Source of the DNA: Stentor coeruleus
Taxonomy: Eukaryota; Ciliophora; Heterotrichea; Heterotrichida; Stentoridae
Length of the DNA: 47,465 bases
Assembly (NCBI GenBank): GCA_001970955.1
Contig: MPUH01000530.1
Location: 1 to 47,465, forward strand
Reading direction: 5' to 3'
In this document: positions 1 through 8,601 of the stretch, in pieces
Layout: each line of letters starts with the position of its first letter
Position numbering within the stretch: position 1 is the first letter of the stretch
The notes under the pieces: model-generated
What the model was told of the DNA's origin: nothing
The model's input: only the letters and a program-made list of their open reading frames with translations
Database searches by the model: none
Made by a program: the position numbers and the translations under genes

Positions 1-580
1 GGTTTTGGATTATGATAGTATACTGATTGAAAAATTTTTTGTTGAGCTTTTATGATAGAATTATTTTTTGTTATGGATTTCAGGGATGATATAATAGACT
101 ATTTTTAGATTTAAAATTTAATAACATATAATTTTGTTAAAGTGCTCTTGCTGAAATACCAGTAAAGTTAGCAAATAATAACTATCAATAACTCCACATG
201 ACCTTTACACTAAAACTCAGCATCTTTAAAAATTTTCATCTAAGCTACCATAAAAGCATATAAATTCCTAATAACTCCACATGACCTTTACACTAAAACT
301 CAGCATCTTTAAAAATTTTCATCTAAGCTACCATAAAAGCATATAAATTCCTAACCAACCTCTAGTTAAAATTCTTATCTATACCAAAAAACTAATATTT
401 TCTTATAAAACCCTACATAAAATTTAAATAAAACTACGATAATCCTCAAACTAAACACATCATGAAAACCATATTTTAAATCCTCTTCCAAAAATACCAA
501 AAAAAAAAATCCCCAGACAAATATTATAATTTCAAAAGTTATATCATCTAACCCCATAACCTAAGGAAAACCATTATAGT
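1..580. other. 3' flank of the membrane-protein gene, no gene seen
   Basis: No supported gene. The top strand is C-rich and G-poor from about 180 on, the pattern seen downstream of minus-strand genes elsewhere here. It holds one 83-bp tandem duplication (187-352). A short minus-strand open frame at 375-557 is low-complexity AT-rich sequence without a recognisable domain and was not called. Confidence 0.6.
187..352. repeat. Two-copy tandem repeat, 83-bp unit
   Basis: Positions 187-269 are repeated immediately at 270-352. The copies look identical by eye. There is no N between them, but size and copy number match the repeats flanking the seven N positions in this window, so a collapsed or expanded assembly join is possible. 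Confidence 0.85.
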
Positions 581-1237
581 TTATCCAGTGCCACAAAGAT
601 ATTTAACAGCGATTATCGTTCCTTTAAGTGAGCAGAAAATCGCATAAGAGTTCAAAAAGAGGTCATTCCATTTAGCCGCACTTCGTTTTGGGTATTTCAT
701 AGCCCCAGCCAAGATGCTACTAATAACTAAAATAAACCCTGCATCATCCCAAACAAAGGCTTGCCACGTGGCTAATTTTATTAAAGTGATAAACAAACTA
801 AAATAGCCTATCGTAAGTAAAAGCCCTTGAGTTAATATATTAAAGCACATATATGTAATTTTTTCTGGATGTGTCTGATAATTTTTAACATAATATTCAA
901 CACTATCATAAACTGTCGTATCAACAACTGTAGCAGAAATAACATAAAAACTAACAACAACACCTAAATATGCTAAATCAGGTAAAATTTTCATACATAT
1001 AGGCATCATATATTCATATTGAATCTTTGAGAATATTGTCTGCGATGTCTCTCCTATTAGTTTGGCTGTAAACATATCTATAATTAACACTAAAATTGCA
1101 AGAAGTAAAGATAAAGTCGTCATAAGTGGAATTCTGTATACTAATCTTAAACCTCTTAGTTGCCTTTTGTATAGTTTTCGAAGCCAACCAGACGCATAAA
1201 GTGACATGATTGTGATATACACATAGTTTATGCACAT
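581..1237 (-). CDS. Multi-pass membrane protein of unknown function
   Basis: A 218-residue protein read from ATG at 1235-1237; the frame stays open a few codons upstream but without another ATG. After a short basic N-terminus (RKLYKRQLRGLRLVYR, about residues 20-35) there are four to five hydrophobic stretches, near residues 36-55, 84-105, 133-153, 162-183 and possibly 198-216. A conserved-looking basic loop (KYPKRSAAKW) lies before the last one. I recognise no family. It most likely sits in an internal or plasma membrane. It ends in TAA. The G-rich top strand upstream (about 1260-1400) fits the promoter-side skew of other minus-strand genes. Whether it is real rests on length, hydrophobic periodicity and the matching flank skew. 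Confidence 0.65.
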   Translation of the reverse strand: MCINYVYITIMSLYASGWLRKLYKRQLRGLRLVYRIPLMTTLSLLLAILVLIIDMFTAKLIGETSQTIFSKIQYEYMMPICMKILPDLAYLGVVVSFYVISATVVDTTVYDSVEYYVKNYQTHPEKITYMCFNILTQGLLLTIGYFSLFITLIKLATWQAFVWDDAGFILVISSILAGAMKYPKRSAAKWNDLFLNSYAIFCSLKGTIIAVKYLCGTG

Positions 1238-2071
1238 TAAATATTTACTAGACAATTTGCTGGATAAATATGATTGTTTTTAGTATGGAGTTAATTTGAA
1301 TTTTGGTATATTAAAGGTTTACTTTTTTAATAATTAATAGGAGAAATTATTCGTGGATTTGGGTAAAGGTGGATTGAAAAGGATGAAAGCCGTTTTTAAA
1401 CATGATTTGAGTTTTTTTGTTTAGATTTGGTAGGATTTTATAGTGGATTTCGAGTTTGCAAATTATTAAGATGGGATTAGATAAATTATTGGGCATATTA
1501 GGCATGTATGAATACTGTGGATGTTTTTATAGTAAAAATAATAGGAATTTATATATTAGTTTAATGTTGGTGATATATAATTTACAAAGGGTAATATTAT
1601 ATTTATATGTATATAGATCTTTTTATTATATTCTAGATTCTAAAGATTCATGAATCCTAAAGATACTTGAGTAGAAAATATATAAATAATATAATAAATG
1701 TTTGCATGATATAAAGAAATTGTATTTAATAGCTTCCTAAGTATTTCACAATTTATCTCTGCCAGTCACGAAATAAAATCCTATTTTTTTTAAAACACCA
1801 GAGAATAAATCATAACCCAAGCAAAAATCCATCATAAACACAAAGGCAAAAATTTATCCCAAGCAAAATCCATCATAAACACAAAGGCAAAAATTTATCC
1901 CAAGCATCTCCCGTCGAAAAAGTCTAACTTAACTGAAAACAATTTTTCCTTACCTTCCTAAAACTTTTAATCTAAAAAATCTACCTATCTTCCTTCCTAC
2001 ACATCATCATAAAATCTACTAAGTCAACCATCTTCTTCAAATAAGCATATTATTTTTTTAATAAAAATCCA
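1238..2071. other. Intergenic between two minus-strand genes
   Basis: The first part (1260-1450) is G-rich on top, as expected for the promoter side of the membrane-protein gene. The last part (1740-2070) is C-rich, as expected for the 3' side of the RING gene. The skew therefore flips inside the spacer. A two-copy repeat of about 42 bp lies at 1816-1900. The open frame at 1456-1653 starts with TTG and is low-complexity, so it is not called. Confidence 0.5.
1816..1900. repeat. Two-copy tandem repeat, about 42-bp unit
   Basis: The stretch beginning CCCAAGCAAAAATCCATCAT at about 1816 is repeated at about 1858 with one A fewer in the A-run, and a third partial CCCAAGC follows. No N is present. 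Confidence 0.8.
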
Positions 2072-2677
2072 CTAAATTGTCATTTGTAGTCTATTTTCTC
2101 GTGGCTGAATCGATGCATTCAAACTTTCTGGAATGCGATCATTTTCTTCAATCTCATTATCCTCATTATCTTCTTTTACCACATGCATCGGAACCCATTT
2201 GTTATTTTGATTATTATTTGACTGCTTCAAAGTTCCATATGGTGAATCTGAATATCTTTTTATAGTTGAATTAAAATCAACATCATTCGCCACAATAGGC
2301 TGGGCTTTACAATGTGGGCAAGCGACTTCAAATTTAACATCCTTACCTAAATCATCAAGACAATAATGGCAAATGTATTGTTTACAGCATTTTAAAGATA
2401 AAATAGTTGAGAAATACCTAAGACAAATAGGGCAATTGTAACTAAAAACCCCAAGTTGTGTATTTGCTGGAGTATTTTCACAGAATTTCACATCATCGGT
2501 TTTGAATTTTGTATCGACAACTATATTTTTGTGCTCTCGATGAACTGGTGGTGGCTGTTGCTGTTCTTCGATAACTTCATGGCTTCTAACTTCTATTATG
2601 ATTGATTCTTTAATTTCGGGTGGAGGTTTAGGCTTGGTTTTGGTAAAACAAAAACAACAACATCTGAAAACTTTCAT
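2072..2677 (-). CDS. RING-finger protein with a cysteine-rich N-terminus
   Basis: A 201-residue protein from ATG at 2677 to TAG. The N-terminus MKVFRCCCFCF is a cluster of four cysteines, a plausible palmitoylation site that would hold the protein on a membrane (inference). A Pro-rich low-complexity stretch follows (about 14-50). A RING-type zinc finger spans about residues 82-123: CPIC, then KCCKQYICHYC, then ACPHC. The usual RING histidine (C-x-H-x2-C) appears as C98-K-Q100-Y-I-C103, so the site is Cys-dominated. Such variants bind zinc, but ubiquitin-ligase activity cannot be assumed. The C-terminus is acidic and polar. A TATAAATAA element lies at 2681-2689, a few bases upstream of the ATG on the coding strand. 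Likely role: membrane-associated E3 ligase or adaptor. Confidence 0.75.
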   Translation of the reverse strand: MKVFRCCCFCFTKTKPKPPPEIKESIIIEVRSHEVIEEQQQPPPVHREHKNIVVDTKFKTDDVKFCENTPANTQLGVFSYNCPICLRYFSTILSLKCCKQYICHYCLDDLGKDVKFEVACPHCKAQPIVANDVDFNSTIKRYSDSPYGTLKQSNNNQNNKWVPMHVVKEDNEDNEIEENDRIPESLNASIQPRENRLQMTI

Positions 2678-3100
2678 AGATTATTTATAGCAATTAAAAT
2701 TAAAGTAGGAAAATTATTAGGTTTAAGTTAATGTAATAAATAAATCAGGAATAAAATATAATGATTATAATATAGTCTTGCAAATTAAAAAGAGTAATTT
2801 TATAATAAATAATTATATATGAAGATTATAAGAATTATATAATTACTTTCTTGTTAGGATTATATTAAAAATTAACTGTAAATTTACATCAATACTTTGT
2901 TTATGTTTTTATTTTATAATAGATTTTATTCTTGATACCCATCCCATAATCTAATAATTCATAAGTTAATAAAATGTAAATTTTTAATCCTTTCCTACCA
3001 TAATCTTCTTTATTATTACATATAAGTTCACCCCCGAAGCAATATTTTATATATAAACTTATAAAAAATTAGCAAGATCTTGATTGAAATGGCGGAATAA
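2678..3100. other. Divergent spacer
   Basis: AT-rich spacer between the minus-strand RING gene and the plus-strand NUF2-like fragment. From about 2935 to 3060 the top strand is C-rich and G-poor, the composition that precedes plus-strand genes elsewhere in the window. This suggests the NUF2-like fragment keeps its promoter flank. Confidence 0.4.
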
Positions 3101-3268
3101 ATGGAAAAATACAGATACCCTATGTTAACAGTAAGTGAAATTTTTAACCATTTGCGATACTCACTGAATATAATTTGTTGTGCTGAAGAAGTAGTGACAA
3201 AATCAAAACCTGAATCTATACGCGAAATCTACCTTGAACTATTAATACAAACTTTTCATAAATCCTGA
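3101..3268 (+). pseudogene. Isolated N-terminal fragment resembling kinetochore protein NUF2
   Basis: A 55-codon frame from ATG (3101) to TGA (3266-3268). Its opening residues MEKYRYPMLTVSEIFNHLRY match the start of the NUF2 calponin-homology domain (an aromatic-Pro, then V-x-E-I-x-x-H-hydrophobic-R). The later KPE..REIYLELL matches the following NUF2 helix (KPE..hxIYxxxL). NUF2 pairs with NDC80 to bind microtubules at kinetochores and is normally over 400 residues. Here it stops after the first third of the domain, and I find no continuation in the next 600 bp. A +1 frame after the stop (PEMNSYTPEYRF, about 3265-3300) may be a few more decayed residues. The upstream C-rich flank looks like an intact promoter side, but the G-rich 3' flank is missing. 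It could be a truncated gene, a pseudogene or an assembly break. The family call is from memory of the motif. Confidence 0.45.
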
Positions 3269-3931
3269 GATGAATTCTTATACACCTGAATATAGATTTA
3301 AAAATTATGCTAATTCTTAATTTCAGTATCATAACCTTACATAAATAATAAAAACAACTAAAACATAATTTTACTAAGCCAGTATATATTTCATAAACTT
3401 AAGTAAAATATTCAATCCGACAAACATCAATTCTATTTAAAAAGCTAATTTTTTTTATCATAAACTCAAAAAATAATCTTACCAACTCTTATCCAAAGCT
3501 TCAAACAGTTTCCTAAACCTAATAATCCTATCTTTGATTCCTCTATAAATAATCTTATTAAATCCTTATAATATTAATCTCATCTTCATAAACCTAAATC
3601 AAGTTAAAAACCCTATCAAATTCGCATAATTAAATTTAATCTCAAGTTTTAAACTCTCTTCTTATCCAAAAACTACCCCATCATCTAAATCTTCCTATTT
3701 CTAAACTATCATCACCTCAAAGCGCCAAATAAAAATCATCCATTTTTCAGCCGATGAAGAAATGCCAGCTGTTTAAAACCAAAATCCAAAGTCAAATAAC
3801 TCAAGATTCTCATGTATGACTACAAAATCAATATTATGACCTGCAAAATTCCCTTCAACAACAATATCCCATCTATTCTCTAAAAAAACCCATTATTATA
3901 ACCAAAAATCTAAATTACTAAAGACAATTTT
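3269..3931. other. Spacer downstream of two convergent units
   Basis: C-rich, G-poor top strand throughout, typical of the 3' side of the minus-strand zinc-finger gene that ends at 3932. The G-rich 3' flank expected after a plus-strand gene is absent. No gene or RNA was recognised; composition is more balanced around 3740-3890 but no open frame is convincing. Confidence 0.45.
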
Positions 3932-4405
3932 TTACACTAACACATTCGGTAAAGTGCAAGATTCAGATTTGATAATCGGCTTTAATTCAATTTTGACTTC
4001 AGGTTCAAAGATTTCTCTTGTTTCTCTAATTTCCCCCAAAAGTTTCGTCAAAAATCCAAGGTTTATAGTATACTGTGAAACTGTGGTTTGTGGTTGAATG
4101 TCTAAAGTTTGACTATGTTCATTTCTTTTATGTGCTGACAAGTGAGTTCCTTGTCTAAAAGAAGCATTACAACCTGGGGCTGAACATGAATAAGGCTTTT
4201 CTCCTGTATGTATATAAATGTGCTCTTTTAGGTTTTGACGTGAGGCTAAACACTTTCCACAAAAACTACATTGGAATTTTTTATCGGTATTGTGGAAAGC
4301 TTGTATGTGTCTTTTCAAAATACTGTTGTTAACATATGATTTGGTACAGTTTGGATAAGAACATAAGAAAAGAGCCTTCATTTGTTTGGAATTAATATAA
4401 GCCAT
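3932..4405 (-). CDS. C2H2 zinc-finger protein, three fingers
   Basis: A 157-residue protein from ATG (4405) to TAA. Three classical C2H2 fingers lie in tandem: C15/C20/H33/H38, C46/C49/H62/H66 and C74/C79/H92/H97. The second and third are joined by a canonical TGEKPY linker, which favours sequence-specific DNA binding. The spacing C-x4-C in fingers 1 and 3 recalls TFIIIA/ZIC-type fingers. The remaining 60 residues carry no domain I recognise. Likely a nuclear DNA- or RNA-binding regulator; the target is unknown. The G-rich top strand beyond the start (4480-4760) is the usual promoter-side skew. Confidence 0.85.
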   Translation of the reverse strand: MAYINSKQMKALFLCSYPNCTKSYVNNSILKRHIQAFHNTDKKFQCSFCGKCLASRQNLKEHIYIHTGEKPYSCSAPGCNASFRQGTHLSAHKRNEHSQTLDIQPQTTVSQYTINLGFLTKLLGEIRETREIFEPEVKIELKPIIKSESCTLPNVLV

Positions 4406-5133
4406 TATTCTAAGTTAAATATGTAAGCTAACTGTGACTATTTCCAAATAAACACAAAAGCAATAAAAAGTTTTTATATGAAAACAACTGGAAATTAAGG
4501 TTTTAAAGGCAAAAAATCAGTTTTTTTTTTTGAGGGGTTTGGGATTAGGGTATTTTTTTACGCTTTGGGGAAAATGCAGTTTAGTATAGGGGCATTTTAT
4601 ATAAGAAGATAGCCTGGTTTTAGAAATTTGTTACAAAGTCTGCACTTTTGAAGGGGGTTTTGAAAGGGGTTTTTGAAAGGGTTTGTTATTTTTGGATATT
4701 TTCTTTGATGTTGTGGAAGAAATTAGAGATTTTACCCCTTGTGTGAAGATGTGGGTAGATGTGTGGAAATATTAGATTATAGGTATTAGGATTAAGAAAA
4801 GTTTTCATGTAAGGTTTAAAGTTTTTAAGCCGTTTCTTAAAGGTTTCAACTTATAATGCAGACTGTATGTTCGAAAACTTAAAGTTATAGCGTAAGTTTT
4901 ATTACACAATAGAAAATGATTAACAAGCAATAGTTTACAATTTGATATAAGAATTAGTACGTAAAGATTCTGGAATATGAAGCATATGAATATTATAAAC
5001 AATCGTATTCAAAAAGTCAATTTCAGATAATAAAATTATAATTTTACAAGCATTGCTGACATAAAAAATACTTATTTAAACATTTTTATCTAAATTGAAA
5101 AGTATAATAAGAATTCTCATACTTAAAAACTAC
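4406..5133. other. Promoter side of the zinc-finger gene plus 3' flank of the EAF1-like gene
   Basis: The stretch 4490-4790 is strongly G-rich and almost C-free on top (upstream of a minus-strand gene). From about 4990 it turns A-rich with some C. A 65-codon frame at 4805-5002 starts with TTG and lacks a domain; not called. Confidence 0.45.
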
Positions 5134-6621
5134 TTATTTTTTTTTAGGTAAAACTGGTGCAGGACTTTTTGGAGGTTTATCGTTTTCTTGTTTATTCTGT
5201 TCAATAAGTTCTAAAATCTTAAAGTTATTTTCCTCTTCTTTATCTATAATTGGTTGTGGTGGATTTTTTGTAATACTACTACCATTCTTTGAATTAGGTG
5301 GGATTCCTGTAAATGCGATATCTTGATAATGTCTGCTATTAATAACCTTGTAATTAGAAAAATACGTGTTGTTTTCAGGGCGTATATTATGCGTCAAATA
5401 AAAGTTGAAAGCAGTTTGCTCTGAATCCAAAGGTACAAAGGTAATTGACTTAGGAAAAACATGTATCTGCTCATTCTTCCTTTTATTTATAGAAAAATTT
5501 GACGGAATGCACTGTACCGGAGGGAATTCATTCTGAAACACTTGTGCTGGCCTAAATGGTCCTGGTATACTCCTCCCTTTACGTTTCTGTAAAAAAGCCC
5601 ACCTATTAAAACATTCTTCAGGTGTTACAAAATTAAAAGAACAAAGTGGATTTGTACTAAGCAAATCACTAATAAACTCCCAATTCCCCCCAAATTCACA
5701 AACATTTTGCTCAAGCAAATGATCTTCAAAAATTTTCCAATCACGTTTACAAGCTTGAGCTAAATCAGGATTATGAAAAGGTTCAGGATCTTTAACTTCA
5801 AGGCAATTTTTTGTATTTTCCCACAACATATACTCTTCTGAATCAGGGACAAGTTCAAAAAGTTCTTCTTCAAAAAGTGCTTCTTCATGAGTTATATCGC
5901 GAAATTCAATACAATCTGAAGTCAAAGGTCTATACACATCTAAATCCTCTAAATGTAAATCTTCCAATTGTAAATTCAGTTCTTTTTCTATGTTTTCTGC
6001 ATCATAAAACAATTGGAAATTTGTCAAGTGTTCTAAAGGCTCAACATCATTTTCATTTATCCCTGTTTCTGGTGTAGAAGGTTCTTCGATTTTATCACAA
6101 GATGAGTACCCAAAAGTATGTATAACATTAAGAGCGTATTTGTAAATTGGCTTATTCGTATTGACTTTATTATCTTTTTTAGCTCTTGAGTTTTCTAATA
6201 TTATATTGAAAGCTGGGGGGTTATTGACTACTTCAGAAACTCTCCAGAACTTTTCTTGATTAACTGAGTCTTTTTCATTAAACCTTTTCCCATCATCTAT
6301 AGTAAAATAGTATTTCATGACTAAATCGCTTATGATTTTGGCTTGTTTTTGACACTTAGCATTTTTTTTTGCTTCTTTTTTTTCAGCTGTGATTTTCTTG
6401 TAACGGATTTCGTTTGTTATTACATAAGCTAGTGCTTGTTTATGCTTCCTATCTTCGATAAAGTCTGTGGCAAGCCATTTCATCTCTTCAAGGAAGTAGT
6501 CCCAGTGTGTGTATTCACGTTTAGGTTCTCTGATCCTTGGCATACGTCTTCCCCCAATTTTTTCTCTTTGTTGTGAAGTTCTTTGAAGAATTTGATATCT
6601 TTGTTCGATCAACTCTTCCAT
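5134..6621 (-). CDS. EAF1/VID21-like HSA and SANT domain chromatin protein
   Basis: A 495-residue protein from ATG (6621) to TAA. An HSA domain lies near the N-terminus (about residues 38-110), with the diagnostic THWDYFLEEMKWLATDFIED followed by a basic helix; HSA helices bind actin and actin-related proteins. A SANT/Myb-type domain lies at about 285-345 (DWKIFEDHLL...GGNWEFISDLLS...CFNRW), with the Trp and GGNWE pattern of the EAF1/p400 SANT domain. The region between is acidic. The C-terminus is Pro/Lys-rich. HSA plus SANT without a Snf2 ATPase is the architecture of EAF1/VID21, the scaffold of the NuA4 histone acetyltransferase complex. It is shorter than yeast EAF1. Likely nuclear. A TATAATAAT element abuts the start codon (6622-6632). 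Confidence 0.8.
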   Translation of the reverse strand: MEELIEQRYQILQRTSQQREKIGGRRMPRIREPKREYTHWDYFLEEMKWLATDFIEDRKHKQALAYVITNEIRYKKITAEKKEAKKNAKCQKQAKIISDLVMKYYFTIDDGKRFNEKDSVNQEKFWRVSEVVNNPPAFNIILENSRAKKDNKVNTNKPIYKYALNVIHTFGYSSCDKIEEPSTPETGINENDVEPLEHLTNFQLFYDAENIEKELNLQLEDLHLEDLDVYRPLTSDCIEFRDITHEEALFEEELFELVPDSEEYMLWENTKNCLEVKDPEPFHNPDLAQACKRDWKIFEDHLLEQNVCEFGGNWEFISDLLSTNPLCSFNFVTPEECFNRWAFLQKRKGRSIPGPFRPAQVFQNEFPPVQCIPSNFSINKRKNEQIHVFPKSITFVPLDSEQTAFNFYLTHNIRPENNTYFSNYKVINSRHYQDIAFTGIPPNSKNGSSITKNPPQPIIDKEEENNFKILELIEQNKQENDKPPKSPAPVLPKKK

Positions 6622-6632
6622 TTATTATTATA
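6622..6632 (-). promoter_or_regulatory. TATAATAA-like element at the EAF1-like start
   Basis: On the coding strand TATAATAATAA directly precedes the ATG, so if it is a core promoter element the 5' UTR would be nearly absent. Confidence 0.4.
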
Positions 6633-7341
6633 AATTTGTATTGCGGTTTGGTATTGGTTTTTTTTTTATTATAATATGATGGCTTAGTACTTCTAAGGTA
6701 TAAAAAGATAATGAAATTTAGAGATTTGAAGTTAAGCACTGAAATTTGATCAATAAACTTCTTAAAAGTGCAATAGTAGAACTTGAAGCTAAGGAAAAAA
6801 CATTTTATGGTATGTTTATCTATGATCAAATTCTTTTTCTATATGCAATCTTGAAAATGATGATATTTACAAAACATAGGCGCTGAAAAACTATGATTTT
6901 CAGGTTTTGACATAGTAGCTCATCAGTAAAAGTAGTAATAAAAACTGGTTGTTGGATTTTATGAATTAAATTTGATTCAAAAATGAAAAGAAAAGCCACT
7001 TGAAAAACAAAGATGTATCGAATAATATTTTGAGNCCTCATCAGTAAAAGTAGTAATAAAAACTGGTTGTTGGATTTTATGAATTAAATTTGATTCAAAA
7101 ATGAAAAGAAAAGCCACTTGAAAAACAAAGATGTATCGAATAATATTTTGAGTTTTATTATATTAGATATGAATATAATGATTAAATCAACTAGATTAAG
7201 ATTAGTAAAGTAAAAGTTGGAATTGCTTATTTTATAAATAGGGGACGATAGCTATGGTGTAGACGACATAAAATCTAAAAATTCTAAATGCTATTATTAT
7301 TAGAAGCCAGTTGGTTGCAATGTAAGATTAATATAGAAAGC
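6633..7341. other. Spacer containing an unmerged contig join
   Basis: No supported gene. Most of it is the repeat pair around the N at 7035. Short frames on the minus strand cross the N and duplicate each other and have no domain. Around 7240-7320 composition is more balanced but no feature was recognised. Confidence 0.5.
6919..7152. repeat. 116-bp direct repeat around a single N (contig overlap)
   Basis: Positions 6919-7034 and 7037-7152 are the same sequence by eye, with N at 7035 between them. The simplest reading is two contig ends that overlap by 116 bp and were joined with one N instead of merged. True genomic length here would be about 118 bp shorter. Confidence 0.9.
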
Positions 7342-7570
7342 TTAAAAACTAACTCCAGAAGCAGTAAGTTCTTTCATTAAGACTTGAATTTGAATGACAA
7401 ATTCTTCGATCGATGAGGATAAGCTGGCGCAACTCCTGTGATCAAGCAACTCACTCGAAAAATGAATTTTTTTATCAAAGTAGATTATTAGAACCGATTT
7501 CCTGGCCCCAAAGCGTAGTCCTGAAAGGGAATTCAAATCTGTTTACATGGGTTCCTTTAAATATTATTAC
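7342..7570 (-). other. Coding-like stretch, broken or split gene remnant
   Basis: Two minus-strand frames look protein-like. One ends at TAA 7342 and reads backwards to a TTG near 7536; its tail (SELLDHRSCASLSSSIEEF, then helix-like VIQIQVLMKEL) is unlike random AT-rich DNA. The other, about 7450-7580, contains GTHVNRFEFPFRTTLWGQEI and ends at TGA. A third candidate start, ATG at about 7667 (MEIIFDKIFEKVVEL), lies just beyond. They could be exons of one small gene joined by short introns or frameshifted remnants. I do not recognise the protein. It lies about 10 bp from the 3' end of tRNA-Gly. Confidence 0.25.
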
Positions 7571-7674
7571 TACATAAATCCAAAGTAATATTTAACATAA
7601 CATACACTGTCAACTTTACAACTCAACAACTTTTTCAAAAATCTTATCAAATATAATTTCCATTGATGCTTATG

Positions 7675-7679
7675 AAAAA
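7675..7679 (-). terminator. Pol III terminator of tRNA-Gly
   Basis: Five consecutive T on the minus strand immediately after the discriminator base (AAAAA on top), the standard RNA polymerase III stop signal. Confidence 0.8.
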
Positions 7680-7750
7680 TGCACCAGCCGGGAATTGAAC
7701 CCGGGTCGAGACGATGGCAACGTCCCATTCTACCCCTAAACTACTGATGC
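7680..7750 (-). tRNA. tRNA-Gly (anticodon GCC)
   Basis: On the minus strand a complete 71-nt cloverleaf. The acceptor stem is GCATCAG with CTGGTGC (one G-U pair) and discriminator A. The D-arm is GTTTAGGGGTAGAAT. The anticodon stem is GGACG/CGTCT around loop TTGCCAT with anticodon GCC. The T-arm is CCGGG-TTCAATT-CCCGG. Internal promoter boxes A and B are intact. It is followed directly by a run of five T, a Pol III terminator. No intron, no encoded CCA. It is the only tRNA found in the window. Confidence 0.96.
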
Positions 7751-8592
7751 TTAAGCATTTCCACCCTATGATCCTTTATAACTTCACTTTTGTATTTGAT
7801 TTTTTCATAGCTTATAATGAAAATATCTAGAATTATCTCTTAGAACAAACATAAACATATGAACTCCTTCATCACTTGCTTATGGTGATGATATTAGTGG
7901 CTTGAGAATTTTGTAATCTTTAACTACTCACTTGGCTCTTTTGGAATAGTTTTCCTTTAGTTCTAGAGCTTATGAGTAACTAAAATATAAACTCGTTTTT
8001 GAATTACGACACTATGGATTTAATCTACCATGTGTTTAAACATAATACGACAATGGTCTCTACATAGGATAGAATCGAGACGACCTTTTCAAATAACTGC
8101 ATCAAACCATAGTTCTGGATATCCATTTTCCTTATCTTTAAGATCCTATTGCATTCTTGAGTTTATAAGCTTCTAGTATTTGCTTAGATTACCCATATTG
8201 ACTATGTTTCTGTAGCTGTTTGCATACAGTAAAGGCAGTATGAAGTGCCCCGGCCTGTATGAAGAATTTTATGGTTGGGAAGAACATACTAAGTTATTTT
8301 ATCTTTTATTCCATCTCAATGCTATACCAATCAAAATTTTCTTTTTTTTTGATTATACCTCTCTTCCCAATACTCAGGACGACCGTATTGTGAAGATACC
8401 ATTTATTGTTTAGTCAAATTTCTGGCTTTTGACTTTTAGCGCTCATTAAACCAAAAATAATTCTCTATACCGTACTTCATCTACTGAAACTAAGTTCTTA
8501 TGCATCCATCAATTCATCGATTCATATTTCAAAAACACTATACAAAGCAATCCCATACTTATGTTTTTCCAATATTACCACCATTTTCACCA
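7751..8592. other. Structured, more balanced-composition spacer; possible ncRNA
   Basis: No protein gene was recognised. Unlike other spacers it is not skewed or simple in sequence, and it contains clear inverted repeats, including a nested hairpin at 8223-8261 and TACTCA/TGAGTA arms flanking about 7925-7975. It also has RUGAUGA-like text (GGTGATGATAT near 7883) resembling a C box, but no convincing paired D box, so no snoRNA is called. The last part (8500-8590) is the C-rich promoter side of the carrier gene. Confidence 0.35.
8223..8261. other. Nested perfect inverted repeat (RNA hairpin candidate)
   Basis: Outer arms CATACAG (8223-8229) and CTGTATG (8255-8261) are perfect complements. Inside them GGCA (8234-8237) and TGCC (8246-8249) pair around an 8-nt loop. 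Such GC-containing stems are unusual in this AT-rich DNA. Confidence 0.5.
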
Positions 8593-8598
8593 TATAAT
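8593..8598 (+). promoter_or_regulatory. TATAAT element before the ADP/ATP carrier start
   Basis: TATAAT ends 3 bp before the ATG at 8602, as in many genes of this window. Confidence 0.35.
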
Positions 8599-8601
8599 TT
8601 A

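Noticed and set aside
1456..1653. Plus-strand 65-codon frame
   Set aside because: TTG start, Tyr/Leu/Ile-rich low complexity and no supporting flank pattern.
4805..5002. Minus-strand 65-codon frame between the zinc-finger and EAF1-like genes
   Set aside because: It starts with TTG, is low-complexity and lacks a recognisable domain.
7870..7930. C/D-box snoRNA around GGTGATGATAT
   Set aside because: A C-box-like motif is present but no D box with a flanking terminal stem could be placed.
8500..8601. Upstream ATG of the ADP/ATP carrier giving a 34-residue extension
   Set aside because: The extension is His/Pro-rich, the family starts near the first carrier repeat, and a TATAAT element sits just before ATG 8602.
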